From Azospirillum formosense (lineage in GTDB: Bacteria; Pseudomonadota; Alphaproteobacteria; Azospirillales; Azospirillaceae), in contig NZ_CP159404.1 in NCBI RefSeq assembly GCF_040500525.1, positions 62,001 to 126,000 of the forward strand: a stretch of 64,000 nucleotides of DNA. The letters run 5' to 3'. The notes under the pieces are model-generated. The model saw only the letters and a list, made by a program, of their open reading frames with translations, was not told the origin of the DNA and ran no database searches. Position 1 is the first letter of the stretch. Each line of letters starts with the position of its first letter. Position numbers and translations under genes: made by a program. Shown in pieces: positions 16,901 through 24,206 of this stretch.

Positions 16901-17653
16901 GAGCGGATCGGCGCGGGCAACGTCTACGTCAACCGCAACACCATCGGCGCGGTGGTCGGGGTGCAGCCCTTCGGCGGCCACGGCCTGTCGGGCACCGGCC
17001 CCAAGGCGGGCGGCCCGCTCTATCTCTCCCGCCTGCTCAGCCGCCGTCCCAAGGGCTGGCTGGAGTTCCGCGGGCCGGACGCGGCGCGCGCGCCGGGGCT
17101 GGCCTACGGCGAGTGGCTGCGCGCCAAGGGTTTCACGGCGGAGGCGTCGCGCTGCGCCGGTTATGCGGCGCGCAGCGCCATTGGCGGCGGCGCGGAGCTG
17201 AACGGCCCGGTGGGCGAGCGCAACCTCTACGAGCTGCACGGCCGCGGCCGCGTCCTGCTGCTGCCGCAGACGCGGACGGGGATGCTGCTCCAGCTCGGCG
17301 CGGTCCTGGCGACGGGCAACAGCGCCGCGGTGGACGCCCCGCCGGAGCTGGCCGAGCTGCTGCGCGGCCTGCCTCCGGCGCTGGCCGCCAAGGTGCGGAC
17401 CACGGCGGATTGGCGGGACGCGGGACCGCTCGCCGCGGTTCTGGTGGAAGGCGACCGCGAGCGCGTGACCGCCGTCAACCGCCGCGTCGCGGAGATGCCC
17501 GGCCCGATCCTGCTGGTGCAGGCGGCGAGCAGCGAGGCGCTGGCGGCCGGGCGGGGCGAGGGCTATGACCTTGACCTGCTGCTCAACGAGCGGTCGGTCA
17601 GCGTCAACACCGCGGCGGCCGGCGGCAACGCCAGCCTCGTCGCCATGAGCTGA
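13913..17653 (+). CDS. putA: Bifunctional proline dehydrogenase / glutamate-semialdehyde dehydrogenase
   Basis: Oxidises proline to glutamate in two channelled steps (FAD-dependent proline dehydrogenase, then NAD-dependent P5C dehydrogenase). The 1246-residue protein lacks the N-terminal ribbon-helix-helix DNA-binding domain of E. coli PutA, so it is not a self-repressor. The PRODH barrel covers about residues 100-470 (RLVKGAYWDSEIK and the GMGEPLY region). The ALDH domain covers about 560-1030, with catalytic C854 in GQRCSALR and E820 in AETGGQN. A C-terminal ALDH-like domain, which completes the substrate tunnel in long PutAs, extends from about 1040. The start ATG at 13913 has a GGACGA ribosome binding site. 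Confidence 0.97.
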   Translation: MNSMTNPTATRAATRTATPSAASGSAAPFADFAPPIRPATELRAAVTAAYRRPEPECLPFLFELASLPPGIVTAAAATARKLITALRAKPRGRGVEGLIHEYSLSSQEGMALMCLAEALLRIPDHATRDALIRDKIAGGDWQAHLGKGGSMFVNAATWGLLITGKLTSAGGEQALSSALTRLIARGGEPLIRRGVDFAMRMMGEQFVTGQTIQEALTNARPMEAEGFRYSYDMLGEAALTAEDAARYYADYENAIHAIGKASAGRGVYEGPGISIKLSAIHPRYSRAQADRVMDELLPRVKALALLAKGYDIGLNIDAEEADRLELSLDLMESLCFDPDLAGWNGIGFVVQAYGKRCPYVIDFLVDLARRSGHRLMIRLVKGAYWDSEIKRAQLDGLPDFPVYTRKVYTDVSYVACARKLLAAPEAVFPQFATHNAQTLATIYEMAGSDFQVGKYEFQCLHGMGEPLYKEVVGPLKRPCRIYAPVGTHETLLAYLVRRLLENGANSSFVNRIADPAVPVDELIADPVAVARAIAPVGAPHALIALPRNLYAPERANSAGIDLSNETELASLSAALSASAAMTWTAAPLLADGERSGTAQPVRNPADRRDVVGTVTEANESLVAEAFGHAVAAASAWAATPPEERAACLFRAADTMQERMPTLLGLIVREAGKSLPNAIAEVREAIDFLRYYGAQVRDRFDNATHRPLGPVVCISPWNFPLAIFSGQIAAALAAGNPVLAKPAEETPLIAAEAVRILHAAGIPAGALQLLPGAGEVGAALVGHEAVRGVMFTGSTEVARLIQRQLAGRLLPDGAPIPLIAETGGQNAMIVDSSALAEQVVGDVIASAFDSAGQRCSALRILCLQEDVADRTLAMLKGAMRELRIGNPDRLAVDVGPVISEEARATIAGHIEAMRAKGRNVEFLPLPAETAEGTFVAPTVIEIRGIDELEREVFGPVLHVVRFRRDDLDALVDSINATGYGLTFGLHTRIDATIERVTERIGAGNVYVNRNTIGAVVGVQPFGGHGLSGTGPKAGGPLYLSRLLSRRPKGWLEFRGPDAARAPGLAYGEWLRAKGFTAEASRCAGYAARSAIGGGAELNGPVGERNLYELHGRGRVLLLPQTRTGMLLQLGAVLATGNSAAVDAPPELAELLRGLPPALAAKVRTTADWRDAGPLAAVLVEGDRERVTAVNRRVAEMPGPILLVQAASSEALAAGRGEGYDLDLLLNERSVSVNTAAAGGNASLVAMS

Positions 17654-17690
17654 CCGGGGAGCTGACCCGGAAACTGACCGGGAAACGGAC
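17651..17690. repeat. 12-bp microrepeat after putA
   Basis: TGACCGGGGAGC, TGACCCGGAAAC and TGACCGGGAAAC follow one another directly, the first beginning at the putA stop codon, with a degenerate fourth unit. Replication slippage is the simplest explanation. Confidence 0.6.
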
Positions 17691-17716
17691 GGGCTGTGGG
17701 TCGGGCGGTGCGCCGC

Positions 17717-17905
17717 CTATCCCGCAACCTCCCGTTCGACCACCAGCTCTTCGCCGTCGATCCGCAGGAAGGAACCGACCTCCAGGTCGCCCCGCGCGAT
17801 GGCGTCGTTGATGATGATCTGCGCCTCCGCGAGTGTGATCGTCCGGTCTTCGAAGAAAACCGACCCGTCGGCGTGGCGGATGATCCGGAACGTTGCGGTG
17901 GTCAT
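17717..17905 (-). CDS. Small conserved-looking protein, 62 residues, unknown function
   Basis: A compact, charged protein (TTATFRIIRHADGSVFFEDR, then TLAEAQIIINDAIARGDLEVG) without a membrane segment or cysteines. Codon use looks genuine, and AAAGGAG lies upstream of the ATG at 17905; an in-frame ATG at 17971 would add 22 arginine-rich residues. It converges on putA and diverges from the metallo-hydrolase. I do not recognise the family. Confidence 0.65.
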   Translation of the reverse strand: MTTATFRIIRHADGSVFFEDRTITLAEAQIIINDAIARGDLEVGSFLRIDGEELVVEREVAG

Positions 17906-18116
17906 CCGGGTATTCTCCTTTGGCAATGCCCTTTCGATAACCGGCGCGCGGCGCATTCGTCGCGCCGGCATCGATTCTCGCGTGGTTCCGCGGACATCGG
18001 ATGGGCGGCGGAGTGTGTCAATGACCGGAATGTTCTATCTGCGGATAGTTGACCGGACGCGAACCAAAAGGTAGCCAGGAGCAGCGGGGGCTCCGCAGCG
18101 CAGGAGGATCATCAGG

Positions 18117-19157
18117 GTGAAAGACGACGCCGAACTCATCCGCCATCCGTTTTCCGAAGCACCGGACAATGGAACGGTCCGGGAGGTGGCGCCGGGTGTG
18201 CTGTGGCTGCGCCTGCCGCTGCCCTACGCGCTGGACCACGTCAACCTCTACCTCTTCGAGGAGGGGGACGGCTGGGCGCTGTTCGACACCGGGCTGGGCG
18301 ACGACGTCAGCCGCGACTGCTGGGACCGGCTGCTGCGCGGCCCGCTGGGCGGCAAGCCGATCGTCCGGCTGGTGGTCAGCCACTTCCACCCCGACCACGT
18401 CGGTCTGGCCGGCTGGCTGCACGAGCGCTTCGCCCCGCCGCTGCACATGACCCAGAGCGAGTATTTCTACGCCAAGCTGCTGCAGCAGGGCCGCGACCCC
18501 CAGGCGCTGGAGGCGCAGGAGACGTTTTACCAGACCGGCGGCCTGTCGCCCGACGAGACCCAGCAGATGCTGAAGCGCGGCCTCAGCTACCTGAACCGCA
18601 CGACCGGGCTGGCGCCCAGCTTCGAGCGGATGATTCCCGGCCAGACCATGCGGCTGGGCGGGCGCGACTGGCGCATCCTGACCGGCGGCGGCCATTCGCC
18701 GGAGCAGGCGATGCTCTATTGCGCCGCCGACCGGCTGTTCCTGGCCGCCGATCAGGTCATCGCGCGCATCTCCCCCAACGTCAGCGTCTCGGCGATGCAG
18801 CCCAAGGCCGATCCGCTGGGGCTCTACCTGTCGTCGCTGGCCGCGATCCGGGAGGAGGTGGCGGCCGACTCGCTGGTCCTGTCCGGTCACAGGCTGCCCT
18901 TCTACGGGCTGGACCACCGCACCCGGGCGCTGGAGTCGCACCACGCCGACCGCTGCGCGCAGATCGCCGAGGCCTGCCGCGCCAAGCCGCTGAGCTGCAA
19001 GGAACTGGTGCCGGTTCTGTTCCGCCGGGCGCTGGATTCCCACCAGCTGAGCTTCGCCTTCGGCGAGGCGCTGGCCCACATCAACCACATGGTCGGGCGC
19101 GGCGACCTGCGCACCGAGACACGCGCCGACGGCGTGCTGGCCTACCACAGCGCCTGA
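18117..19157 (+). CDS. Metallo-beta-lactamase-fold hydrolase
   Basis: A dinuclear zinc hydrolase of 346 residues. The signature HFHPDH is at 89-94, with further ligands near GGGHSPEQ (His about 199), AADQV (Asp about 219) and SGHRLPF (His about 262). The C-terminal helical region (about 270-346) matches the extra winged-helix-like domain seen in LACTB2-type MBL proteins, whose substrates include nucleic acids and thioesters. The start is GTG, with CAGGAGGATC upstream. It stands alone, so the substrate cannot be predicted. Confidence 0.88.
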   Translation: MKDDAELIRHPFSEAPDNGTVREVAPGVLWLRLPLPYALDHVNLYLFEEGDGWALFDTGLGDDVSRDCWDRLLRGPLGGKPIVRLVVSHFHPDHVGLAGWLHERFAPPLHMTQSEYFYAKLLQQGRDPQALEAQETFYQTGGLSPDETQQMLKRGLSYLNRTTGLAPSFERMIPGQTMRLGGRDWRILTGGGHSPEQAMLYCAADRLFLAADQVIARISPNVSVSAMQPKADPLGLYLSSLAAIREEVAADSLVLSGHRLPFYGLDHRTRALESHHADRCAQIAEACRAKPLSCKELVPVLFRRALDSHQLSFAFGEALAHINHMVGRGDLRTETRADGVLAYHSA

Positions 19158-19186
19158 GCCCGGACACCCGGCCTGCGGGCGCCACC

Positions 19187-19894
19187 TCAGCGGCAGACCC
19201 GGTACGGTCCCATGTCGAGATGGAAGTGGTCGCGGTGGGCATCGTTGTAGTCGGGGCCCAGCACCGCGCGGAAGACCTCGCAGGCACCATCGCGCACCTC
19301 GCGCAGGAAGGCGCCCTTTCTTCCGTCCTGCGGGGTCCAATCGCCGGGCAGCGCGATGGTGGTGCCGTCGGCCAGCGTGAAACCGGCGATATCCAGGGCG
19401 TTGGCGGTGGCGTGCTCGCTGCGGCGCCCTTCCGCCCGGCCGTAGACGTTGCGGCAGGCGTAGCTTCCCAAATGCCGAACCCGCGTCACCGGCTGGCCGA
19501 AATGCCGCTGCGCCGCGGGCTGGAGTGTGTGCGTCTCGAACAGCATCCAGGCGGCGGCGAGCGGGCAGGTGACGATGAAGCCGCCGTTGAAGGCCACCGC
19601 CGAGCGGCTGACCCGCACCGCATCGACCAAACCGCAGCCCGGACCGGTCTGCCGGTCGGTCACCGGGCTGAAGCGCAGGCCCGCGTCGCCCAGGACGGCG
19701 TGGCACTGCCGTGGCGCTCCGTCCAGCCGGGACAGCTTGAGGCGGGTCAGAAGGTTCGGCGCCTCCGCGATGTCCAGCGGCGCCCAGGGGTCGTAGCGGG
19801 GCGGAACCGTCACCGCGCCCGTTCCCACCAGCGCCGCCCCGCTTGCGGCCGCCAGAAGCAGCAGGGCCGACGTCCAGCGCAAGAACCGTCCCAT
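19187..19894 (-). CDS. Extensin-like family protein (probable periplasmic peptidoglycan peptidase)
   Basis: A 235-residue protein with an N-terminal membrane anchor or signal peptide (about residues 5-27). The rest matches the extensin-like C-terminal family, which shares the M15/VanY metallopeptidase fold. The candidate zinc-site residues are conserved: SEHATANALD and HRDHFHLDMG. Four cysteines (CHAVLGD, GCGLVD, TCPLAAAW, ACRNV region) may form disulfides. The ATG at 19894 is chosen; TTG at 19906 is possible. Its likely role, cell-wall trimming, is inferred from the fold. Confidence 0.82.
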   Translation of the reverse strand: MGRFLRWTSALLLLAAASGAALVGTGAVTVPPRYDPWAPLDIAEAPNLLTRLKLSRLDGAPRQCHAVLGDAGLRFSPVTDRQTGPGCGLVDAVRVSRSAVAFNGGFIVTCPLAAAWMLFETHTLQPAAQRHFGQPVTRVRHLGSYACRNVYGRAEGRRSEHATANALDIAGFTLADGTTIALPGDWTPQDGRKGAFLREVRDGACEVFRAVLGPDYNDAHRDHFHLDMGPYRVCR

Positions 19895-20111
19895 GCGTCC
19901 GCCCAATCTCCCCGTTGCAGCACCGTAGGCTGAACAGCGGGAACGCTCGCGCGGCTCCCCCGGATCGTATTCCCCCTAATTGCTTATGAACCGGCGGTGG
20001 GGGCGGACTGTTGTCCAAGCGGCGGTTCATCCGTTCGTGCAATTGGACGGAGCGTGACTTCCATGCCACAGTTCCAGCGTTACCCTTCGTCACGCGGTGA
20101 GGGAGAGGCCG

Positions 20112-20420
20112 ATGTCCGATGCATATGATGAGGTTCTGGCCATGCAGGGCCGGACCGAACGCGCGAATTCCACGATCCCGCTCACCGCTTCCTCCGCGCT
20201 GGCCTCCGCCGCCGCGCTGTTCCGGAAGATCGAAGCGCCCCCGCCTGCGTCCCCGCCCGCCGAGGAGTGGATCGTCGGCGACGCCGGGGCCTTCGGCATC
20301 GGCGCCTACGGCCGCCTGCCCGCCGCGGCTCCTGCGGCGACGGTGGCGCCGGAGCTTCTGGCGCGGCGGGAACTGGCGGCTCGGCTCGACGGCGGGATGG
20401 CCGAGGACACCGCCGGCTGA
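20112..20420 (+). CDS. Hypothetical protein, 102 residues
   Basis: An unrecognised, alanine/proline-rich, probably partly disordered protein (SDAYDEVLAMQGR, then PPPASPPAEEW, then GIGAYGRLP). It has no membrane segment. GGGAGAGG lies 4 bases before the ATG; a GTG 15 bp upstream is also in frame. It converges on the gene at 20440. Confidence 0.5.
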   Translation: MSDAYDEVLAMQGRTERANSTIPLTASSALASAAALFRKIEAPPPASPPAEEWIVGDAGAFGIGAYGRLPAAAPAATVAPELLARRELAARLDGGMAEDTAG

Positions 20421-20439
20421 GCCCCCCGGACGGTCCGGC

Positions 20440-20904
20440 TCAGCCGTCCTTGCGGTACAGGGCGACCAGCGCCGTCAGGACGGCGGGGTCGTCGTAGCGT
20501 CCGAGGAAAAGGTCGCCGATGGCCCGGCGCAGCAGGATGCTGATCCGGGCGCGGGCGCGCCCGTGGACGGCGCCCTCCAGCCGGCGGCAACGGTTGCACA
20601 GCAGGCGGACCCGCTCGACCGTGGAGCGGGTGATGCGCAGCGCCTCGACGCTGACCAGGATGTCGGTGGTGGCGGCGTATTCGGCGGCCTCCGGCCAAGG
20701 CACGCGGCGACCACGCCCATCGCGCCACGTCTCGTCCGCCCCGTCGTACCAGCGCCCGTCGGGCAGGCAGCGCACGACGACCCCGTCGGGCCGCCCGCAG
20801 CAGCGGCAGCGCAGGTTTCCCGAGGTCTCCCCCACACGCACCGGGTCGAGATAGGGCGCACGGATCTGCATCCGGCCCCCGGAGCGTGTCTGCCTGCCCC
20901 GCAT
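20440..20904 (-). CDS. Hypothetical protein with a possible four-cysteine zinc site
   Basis: A 154-residue unknown. CRCC near residues 33-36 and CNRC near residues 104-107 could bind one zinc ion. Between them lies a tryptophan-rich segment (DGRWYDGADETWRD). The C-terminal half is helical (LLRRAIGDLFLGRYDDPAVL). The ATG at 20904, with AGGA upstream, is chosen over a longer in-frame start at 20970. No family is recognised. Confidence 0.55.
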   Translation of the reverse strand: MRGRQTRSGGRMQIRAPYLDPVRVGETSGNLRCRCCGRPDGVVVRCLPDGRWYDGADETWRDGRGRRVPWPEAAEYAATTDILVSVEALRITRSTVERVRLLCNRCRRLEGAVHGRARARISILLRRAIGDLFLGRYDDPAVLTALVALYRKDG

Positions 20905-21010
20905 CGGTTGTCCTATTCCCTGGCTTTGAATCCCCATCCGGGGGAAGGTCCCCGGCGGGACGGGGACCATGACACGGAACGGCCGCTTCCGCGCGTGACT
21001 TCTGCGCGGG

Positions 21011-21346
21011 TCAGGCCGCGAAGGGCATCAGGAACAGCGTGACCGAGGCCAGCGTGAAGGCGGCCATGGAGCGGCGCCCCACGGCGACGGCGGCCTCGTC
21101 CTGCCCGCTCTCCTCCAGGCGCAGCGCCAGGAAGCCCTGGGCCATGCCCGACGCGAAGGTGATGATGTGGATGATCGCGAGGCCGGGTAGCGCGTCCAGA
21201 CCCAGCAGCAGGGTGACCGCGCCCAGCACCATGCCGTTGAAGGCGGCCTGCCGCAGGATCGGTTCCCAGTGCTCGCGGGCGACGAAGGTTTCGACCATGT
21301 CCAGCGGATGGCCGTTCCGCTCGTCCGGATCGGTGTACAGGCTCAT
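21011..21346 (-). CDS. Small membrane protein, 111 residues
   Basis: An unknown protein with an N-terminal soluble segment (LYTDPDERNGHPLDMVETFV) and probably three hydrophobic helices (NGMVLGAVTLLLGLDAL, LAIIHIITFASGMAQGFLAL, MAAFTLASVTLFLMPF). GGAG precedes the ATG at 21346 by 7 bases. It is 60 bp after the anti-sigma gene and on the same strand, so it may be part of the ECF sigma operon and a target or partner of it. Confidence 0.6.
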   Translation of the reverse strand: MSLYTDPDERNGHPLDMVETFVAREHWEPILRQAAFNGMVLGAVTLLLGLDALPGLAIIHIITFASGMAQGFLALRLEESGQDEAAVAVGRRSMAAFTLASVTLFLMPFAA

Positions 21347-21405
21347 GGCTGGGCTCCACAGGTTCGGTGGGGCTCCGCCCGACAGGGTCTCAGGGCGGTG
21401 CGGTG

Positions 21406-22227
21406 TCAGGATCGGCGGATGCTGTCCGCCATCTTCTTGGCGACGGTCAGCAGGTCGCCGTCGGCCTTGTTGCCGGTGACGGTGTAGGCGACCAGCCCGG
21501 CCCGCCAGTAGACGAGCCGCAGGCTGTCCTGCACGACGGTGTGCAGCGTGCCGTCCTGCGCCGGGCCGCCGGACGCGACGAACAGGGTCAGCAATTCGCC
21601 GTCCGGCTCCCTGTAGAGAAACTGGAGAGCGGTGCCATGGTTCCATGGCACGACGCTGGCCCGGATCAGGGTCAGTTCCGGACCGATGGCGGGCAGCGCC
21701 ACCGTCAAGCCGTTGCCCTCCGGCAGAGGCACCTGGGCGGTCTGCGCCAAGATGGGGGTGGCGTCCATCTGGGGCGGCGCCGGCTGCAGCGTGTTGAGCG
21801 CGACGGCCTTGGAATGCGCGTCCGCCGCCTCATCCGCGAAGGCCGGCACGTCGTCGACCTCGCCGGCCAGCTGCGGTCCGCTGGCCGCGCCCGACTGCAC
21901 CCACACGGTCAGGCTCCACCCTCCCATGACCAGCAGCATGGCGGCGGCCAGCGGGGCGACCCGCCGGGAGAAGCGGTCCATGTCCAGGCGCCAGCGCAGG
22001 CGCCCGGCCAGCGTTTCGGTCTCCTGCACCGAAACGCCGGCCATCATGTCCAGCCCCAGCTTCAGCATCTCCTGCTGGTGCCGGTACTCGTCGAGCTTGG
22101 CGGCCAGGGCCGGGTTGGCGGCGAGCTGCGCCTCGAAGGCGGCGCGGCGGGCCGGCTCCATCTCGCCGTCCATGTAGAGATGCAGGTCGGCGTCCTGGTT
22201 GAGGCTGATGGGATCACGGCTGCCCAT
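21406..22227 (-). CDS. Membrane-spanning anti-sigma factor
   Basis: Partner of the ECF sigma factor encoded 3 bp upstream. The 273-residue protein has an N-terminal cytoplasmic anti-sigma domain (about residues 10-80; DADLHLYMDGEMEPARRAAF resembles zf-HC2/RsiW-like domains but without the zinc HxxxCxxC motif). One membrane helix follows (about 91-108), then a periplasmic part to residue 273. The periplasmic segment QFLYREPDGELLTLFVASGG resembles domains that sense envelope state. It would hold the sigma factor inactive until a signal triggers release. Confidence 0.85.
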   Translation of the reverse strand: MGSRDPISLNQDADLHLYMDGEMEPARRAAFEAQLAANPALAAKLDEYRHQQEMLKLGLDMMAGVSVQETETLAGRLRWRLDMDRFSRRVAPLAAAMLLVMGGWSLTVWVQSGAASGPQLAGEVDDVPAFADEAADAHSKAVALNTLQPAPPQMDATPILAQTAQVPLPEGNGLTVALPAIGPELTLIRASVVPWNHGTALQFLYREPDGELLTLFVASGGPAQDGTLHTVVQDSLRLVYWRAGLVAYTVTGNKADGDLLTVAKKMADSIRRS

Positions 22228-22230
22228 GGC

Positions 22231-22764
22231 TCACCTCACCGCCCGCAGAGTGGCCGGGGCGCGGTCGCGCTGGCCCATCTCCCGGTGGCCCATCTCCACG
22301 CGCAGCGCTTCTCGCCCGCGGGCCAGGCGCGACATCAGCGTGCCGAGCGGGATGTCCAGCTGGCGGGCGGCCTCCTGGTAGCTCATCCCCTCGACGGCGA
22401 CGAGGGTCAGGACGCGGCGCTGCTCGTCGGGGAGGGTGGAGAAGGCCTCGATGGTCCGCATCAACTCGACATGGTCGGGCTGGTTGGGCGGCATCTGCCC
22501 GTAGGTCATCGCCTCGATGGCCGAGGCGCCGCGCGCCCGCACCTGCTCCCGCCGCACCCCGTTGACGTGGACGTTGTGCAAAATGCCGAACAGCCAGGAC
22601 CGCAGGTCACCGTTCGGACGGAAGGTCCGCGAGCCGGAGATGGCGCGCACCAGCGTCTCCTGCACGAGATCCTCCGCATCGTCGCGGTTGCGCGCCAGCG
22701 CGAGGGCGTAGCGGCGCAAGGAGCGCAGTTGATTCGACAGTTGGTCGCGCAGGCTGAACGTCAC
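22231..22764 (-). CDS. ECF (extracytoplasmic function) sigma factor
   Basis: Group 4 sigma-70 family protein of 177 residues. Region 2 covers about residues 12-75 (RYALALARNRDDAEDLVQET, then FRPNGDLRSWLFGILHN). Region 4 covers about 110-160 with the helix-turn-helix EGMSYQEAARQLDIPLGTLM. There is no region 3 and no C-terminal extension. It is translationally close to its anti-sigma gene. A GGGATTAAAAG sequence on the minus strand at about 22824-22834 might be the -35 element of an autoregulated promoter. Confidence 0.93.
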   Translation of the reverse strand: MTFSLRDQLSNQLRSLRRYALALARNRDDAEDLVQETLVRAISGSRTFRPNGDLRSWLFGILHNVHVNGVRREQVRARGASAIEAMTYGQMPPNQPDHVELMRTIEAFSTLPDEQRRVLTLVAVEGMSYQEAARQLDIPLGTLMSRLARGREALRVEMGHREMGQRDRAPATLRAVR

Positions 22765-22854
22765 GTCTCCACCCCGTGGACTGGATTTCCCGAACTCCTG
22801 CTCCGTTTTCGTTTCGGGAGGGCCTTTTAATCCCGGGGGGGACGCTTTGCGCGG

Positions 22855-23271
22855 TCAATCGTCGTCGTGGTCGCGGGACGGCCGGTGCAGGGAGCCATCG
22901 GCGAGGATGATCTCGCTGGCCACCAGCCCACCCTTGCGGACACGGCCGGTGACGGTGATGGGGGCGCCCGGCTCGATTCCCTCCGGCAGGAGACCGCGCA
23001 CACTGACATCCGTCCGCGCGCTGCCGTCCTGGACCATCATCCAGGTCGCGCCCGCTGCGGCAACCGTTCCGGAGACGGTGCCGGCCCCGGCCCGCAGCAC
23101 CTCGGCGACCGGCTGCGGCGAGGATGCCTGGACCGCAGGGTGCCGCTCGCCGGCGTCGGCGGGGCCGGACAGCAGAAGGGCGGCGAAGGCCGCAGCCAAG
23201 ACGGGGGTCGCCAAGACGGGGGCCGCCAGGACGGGAACGGCCAGGAAGGGGGACGTGGTGGAAGGGCGCAT
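22855..23271 (-). CDS. Secreted small protein, possible OB-fold (BOF-like) domain
   Basis: A 138-residue protein with an unusual repetitive signal peptide (PVLAAPVLATPVLAA, about residues 10-28) and a cleavage site near GPADA. The mature part alternates strands (GTVSGTVAAAGATWMMVQDG, then PITVTGRVRKGGLVASEIIL), like periplasmic OB-fold proteins of the YgiW/BOF or NirD type. The start at 23271 is chosen because an upstream in-frame ATG would bury the signal peptide. It may be regulated with the ECF operon that follows; function unknown. Confidence 0.6.
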   Translation of the reverse strand: MRPSTTSPFLAVPVLAAPVLATPVLAAAFAALLLSGPADAGERHPAVQASSPQPVAEVLRAGAGTVSGTVAAAGATWMMVQDGSARTDVSVRGLLPEGIEPGAPITVTGRVRKGGLVASEIILADGSLHRPSRDHDDD

Positions 23272-23420
23272 GATCCTGTCTCCATCGCAAGGGGCGGGTG
23301 GTCCGCCCGAACAGGAGGGATCATGGCAAGCCGCGGCTGAGCCGTGCCTGAACGGGACGTTCAAGCGCGGTTCAGAAAGACCGGTCACAATCCGCTTGAT
23401 CGGTGGGGGATCGACTGTAG

Positions 23421-23436
23421 ATTAGATATATCTTAT
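23421..23436 (+). promoter_or_regulatory. Candidate ArsR-type operator in the repressor's own promoter
   Basis: ATTAG-ATATAT-CTTAT is an imperfect AT-rich palindrome 21 bp before the ArsR start codon. It shares the pattern TTAG-N6-CTWA with the perfect palindrome at 28558-28577. It fits autorepression. Confidence 0.5.
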
Positions 23437-23456
23437 TTCAGGGGCGGATAAGGCCC

Positions 23457-23819
23457 ATGTCGCCCACCGAGCCATTCATCGACCCGCCGCTCGACCCCGC
23501 CGAACTGGAGGCACGGGCCGCCGAGGCGGAAGCCTTCCTGCGCTCCATCGCCAGCCGCCACCGGCTGATGATCCTGTGCAGCCTTCTGGACGGAGAGACG
23601 CCGGTGGGCGATCTCGCGCGGCGGCTCGGCCTGTCCCCGTCGAACCTGTCCCAGCACCTCGCCAAGCTGCGGGACGAGGGGCTGGTCGCCACCCGGCGCG
23701 ACGGCACCTCGATCCACTACCGCATCGGGTCGGACCGGGTGCGGCCTGTCCTGCTGGAGCTGTACCGCCAGTTCTGCGTCGGCGCACGCTGCGCGACCGA
23801 CGCGAACCCGACTCCTTGA
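23457..23819 (+). CDS. ArsR-family repressor of the SqrR/BigR (persulfide-sensing) type
   Basis: A 120-residue winged-helix repressor. The recognition helix is near LSPSNLSQHLAKLR (residues 59-72), with a beta-wing at 78-90. It lacks the CxCxxC metal site of ArsR/SmtB proteins. It has C41 (LMILCSLL) and C107 (RQFCVGA), the same numbering as the two cysteines that form a tetrasulfide bridge in Rhodobacter capsulatus SqrR; C112 is an extra. The gene converges on the end of the RND/rhodanese operon and has a candidate operator resembling the one controlling that operon. Sulfide/persulfide sensing is inferred from cysteine placement and neighbours. Confidence 0.85.
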   Translation: MSPTEPFIDPPLDPAELEARAAEAEAFLRSIASRHRLMILCSLLDGETPVGDLARRLGLSPSNLSQHLAKLRDEGLVATRRDGTSIHYRIGSDRVRPVLLELYRQFCVGARCATDANPTP

Positions 23820-23829
23820 AACCGGTCCC

Positions 23830-24204
23830 TCACCGCTCGACCGGCCCGGACGCGGCCATCCAGGCGGCCATGCCGCCGCTCAGCCGGTGGATGTCTCCGG
23901 CATAGCCGCCGGCCGCCATCCTCGCCGAGGCCGGGCCGCAGCGCCGCCCGCTCTGGCACTGGAAGACGAGATGCTTGCCCGTCGCGTCCGGCACGCGGGC
24001 CGGGTCGAACCGCGACAGCGGTACCGACGTGGCGCCGGGGATGTGGCCGGCGCGGTGCTCATGCGGTTCGCGGACATCGACGATCACCGCCGTGCCGTCC
24101 CTCAGCCAGCCCATGACGGTGGCGGTGTCGACGGTCTTGATCCGGTCGCTCGTGGCGCTTGCGCTCCGGTTAAGGCCGAAACGGGAGAGAAGGGTCTTGA
24201 GCAT
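23830..24204 (-). CDS. Single-domain rhodanese (sulfurtransferase)
   Basis: Carries sulfane sulfur as an enzyme persulfide. The 124-residue protein has an N-terminal extension of about 22 residues. The rhodanese domain has DVREPHEHRAGHIPGA at about 43-58 and the active-site loop CQSGRR with catalytic C83. A further cysteine, C89, follows the loop. GAGGTGACC precedes the ATG, two bases after the RND gene stop, so translation is probably coupled. Its place at the end of an efflux operon under an apparent SqrR-like repressor points to sulfide detoxification. Confidence 0.92.
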   Translation of the reverse strand: MLKTLLSRFGLNRSASATSDRIKTVDTATVMGWLRDGTAVIVDVREPHEHRAGHIPGATSVPLSRFDPARVPDATGKHLVFQCQSGRRCGPASARMAAGGYAGDIHRLSGGMAAWMAASGPVER

Positions 24205-24206
24205 GG

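Noticed and set aside
13865..17239. 1124-codon minus-strand open frame opposite putA
   Set aside because: GC-rich codons rarely give stops on the opposite strand. PutA motifs are intact on the plus strand and the antisense product has no domain.
21644..21660. TGGCACGACGCTGGC, resembling a sigma-54 promoter
   Set aside because: It lies inside the anti-sigma coding region, points antisense to it, and has TGGC instead of TTGC at -12.
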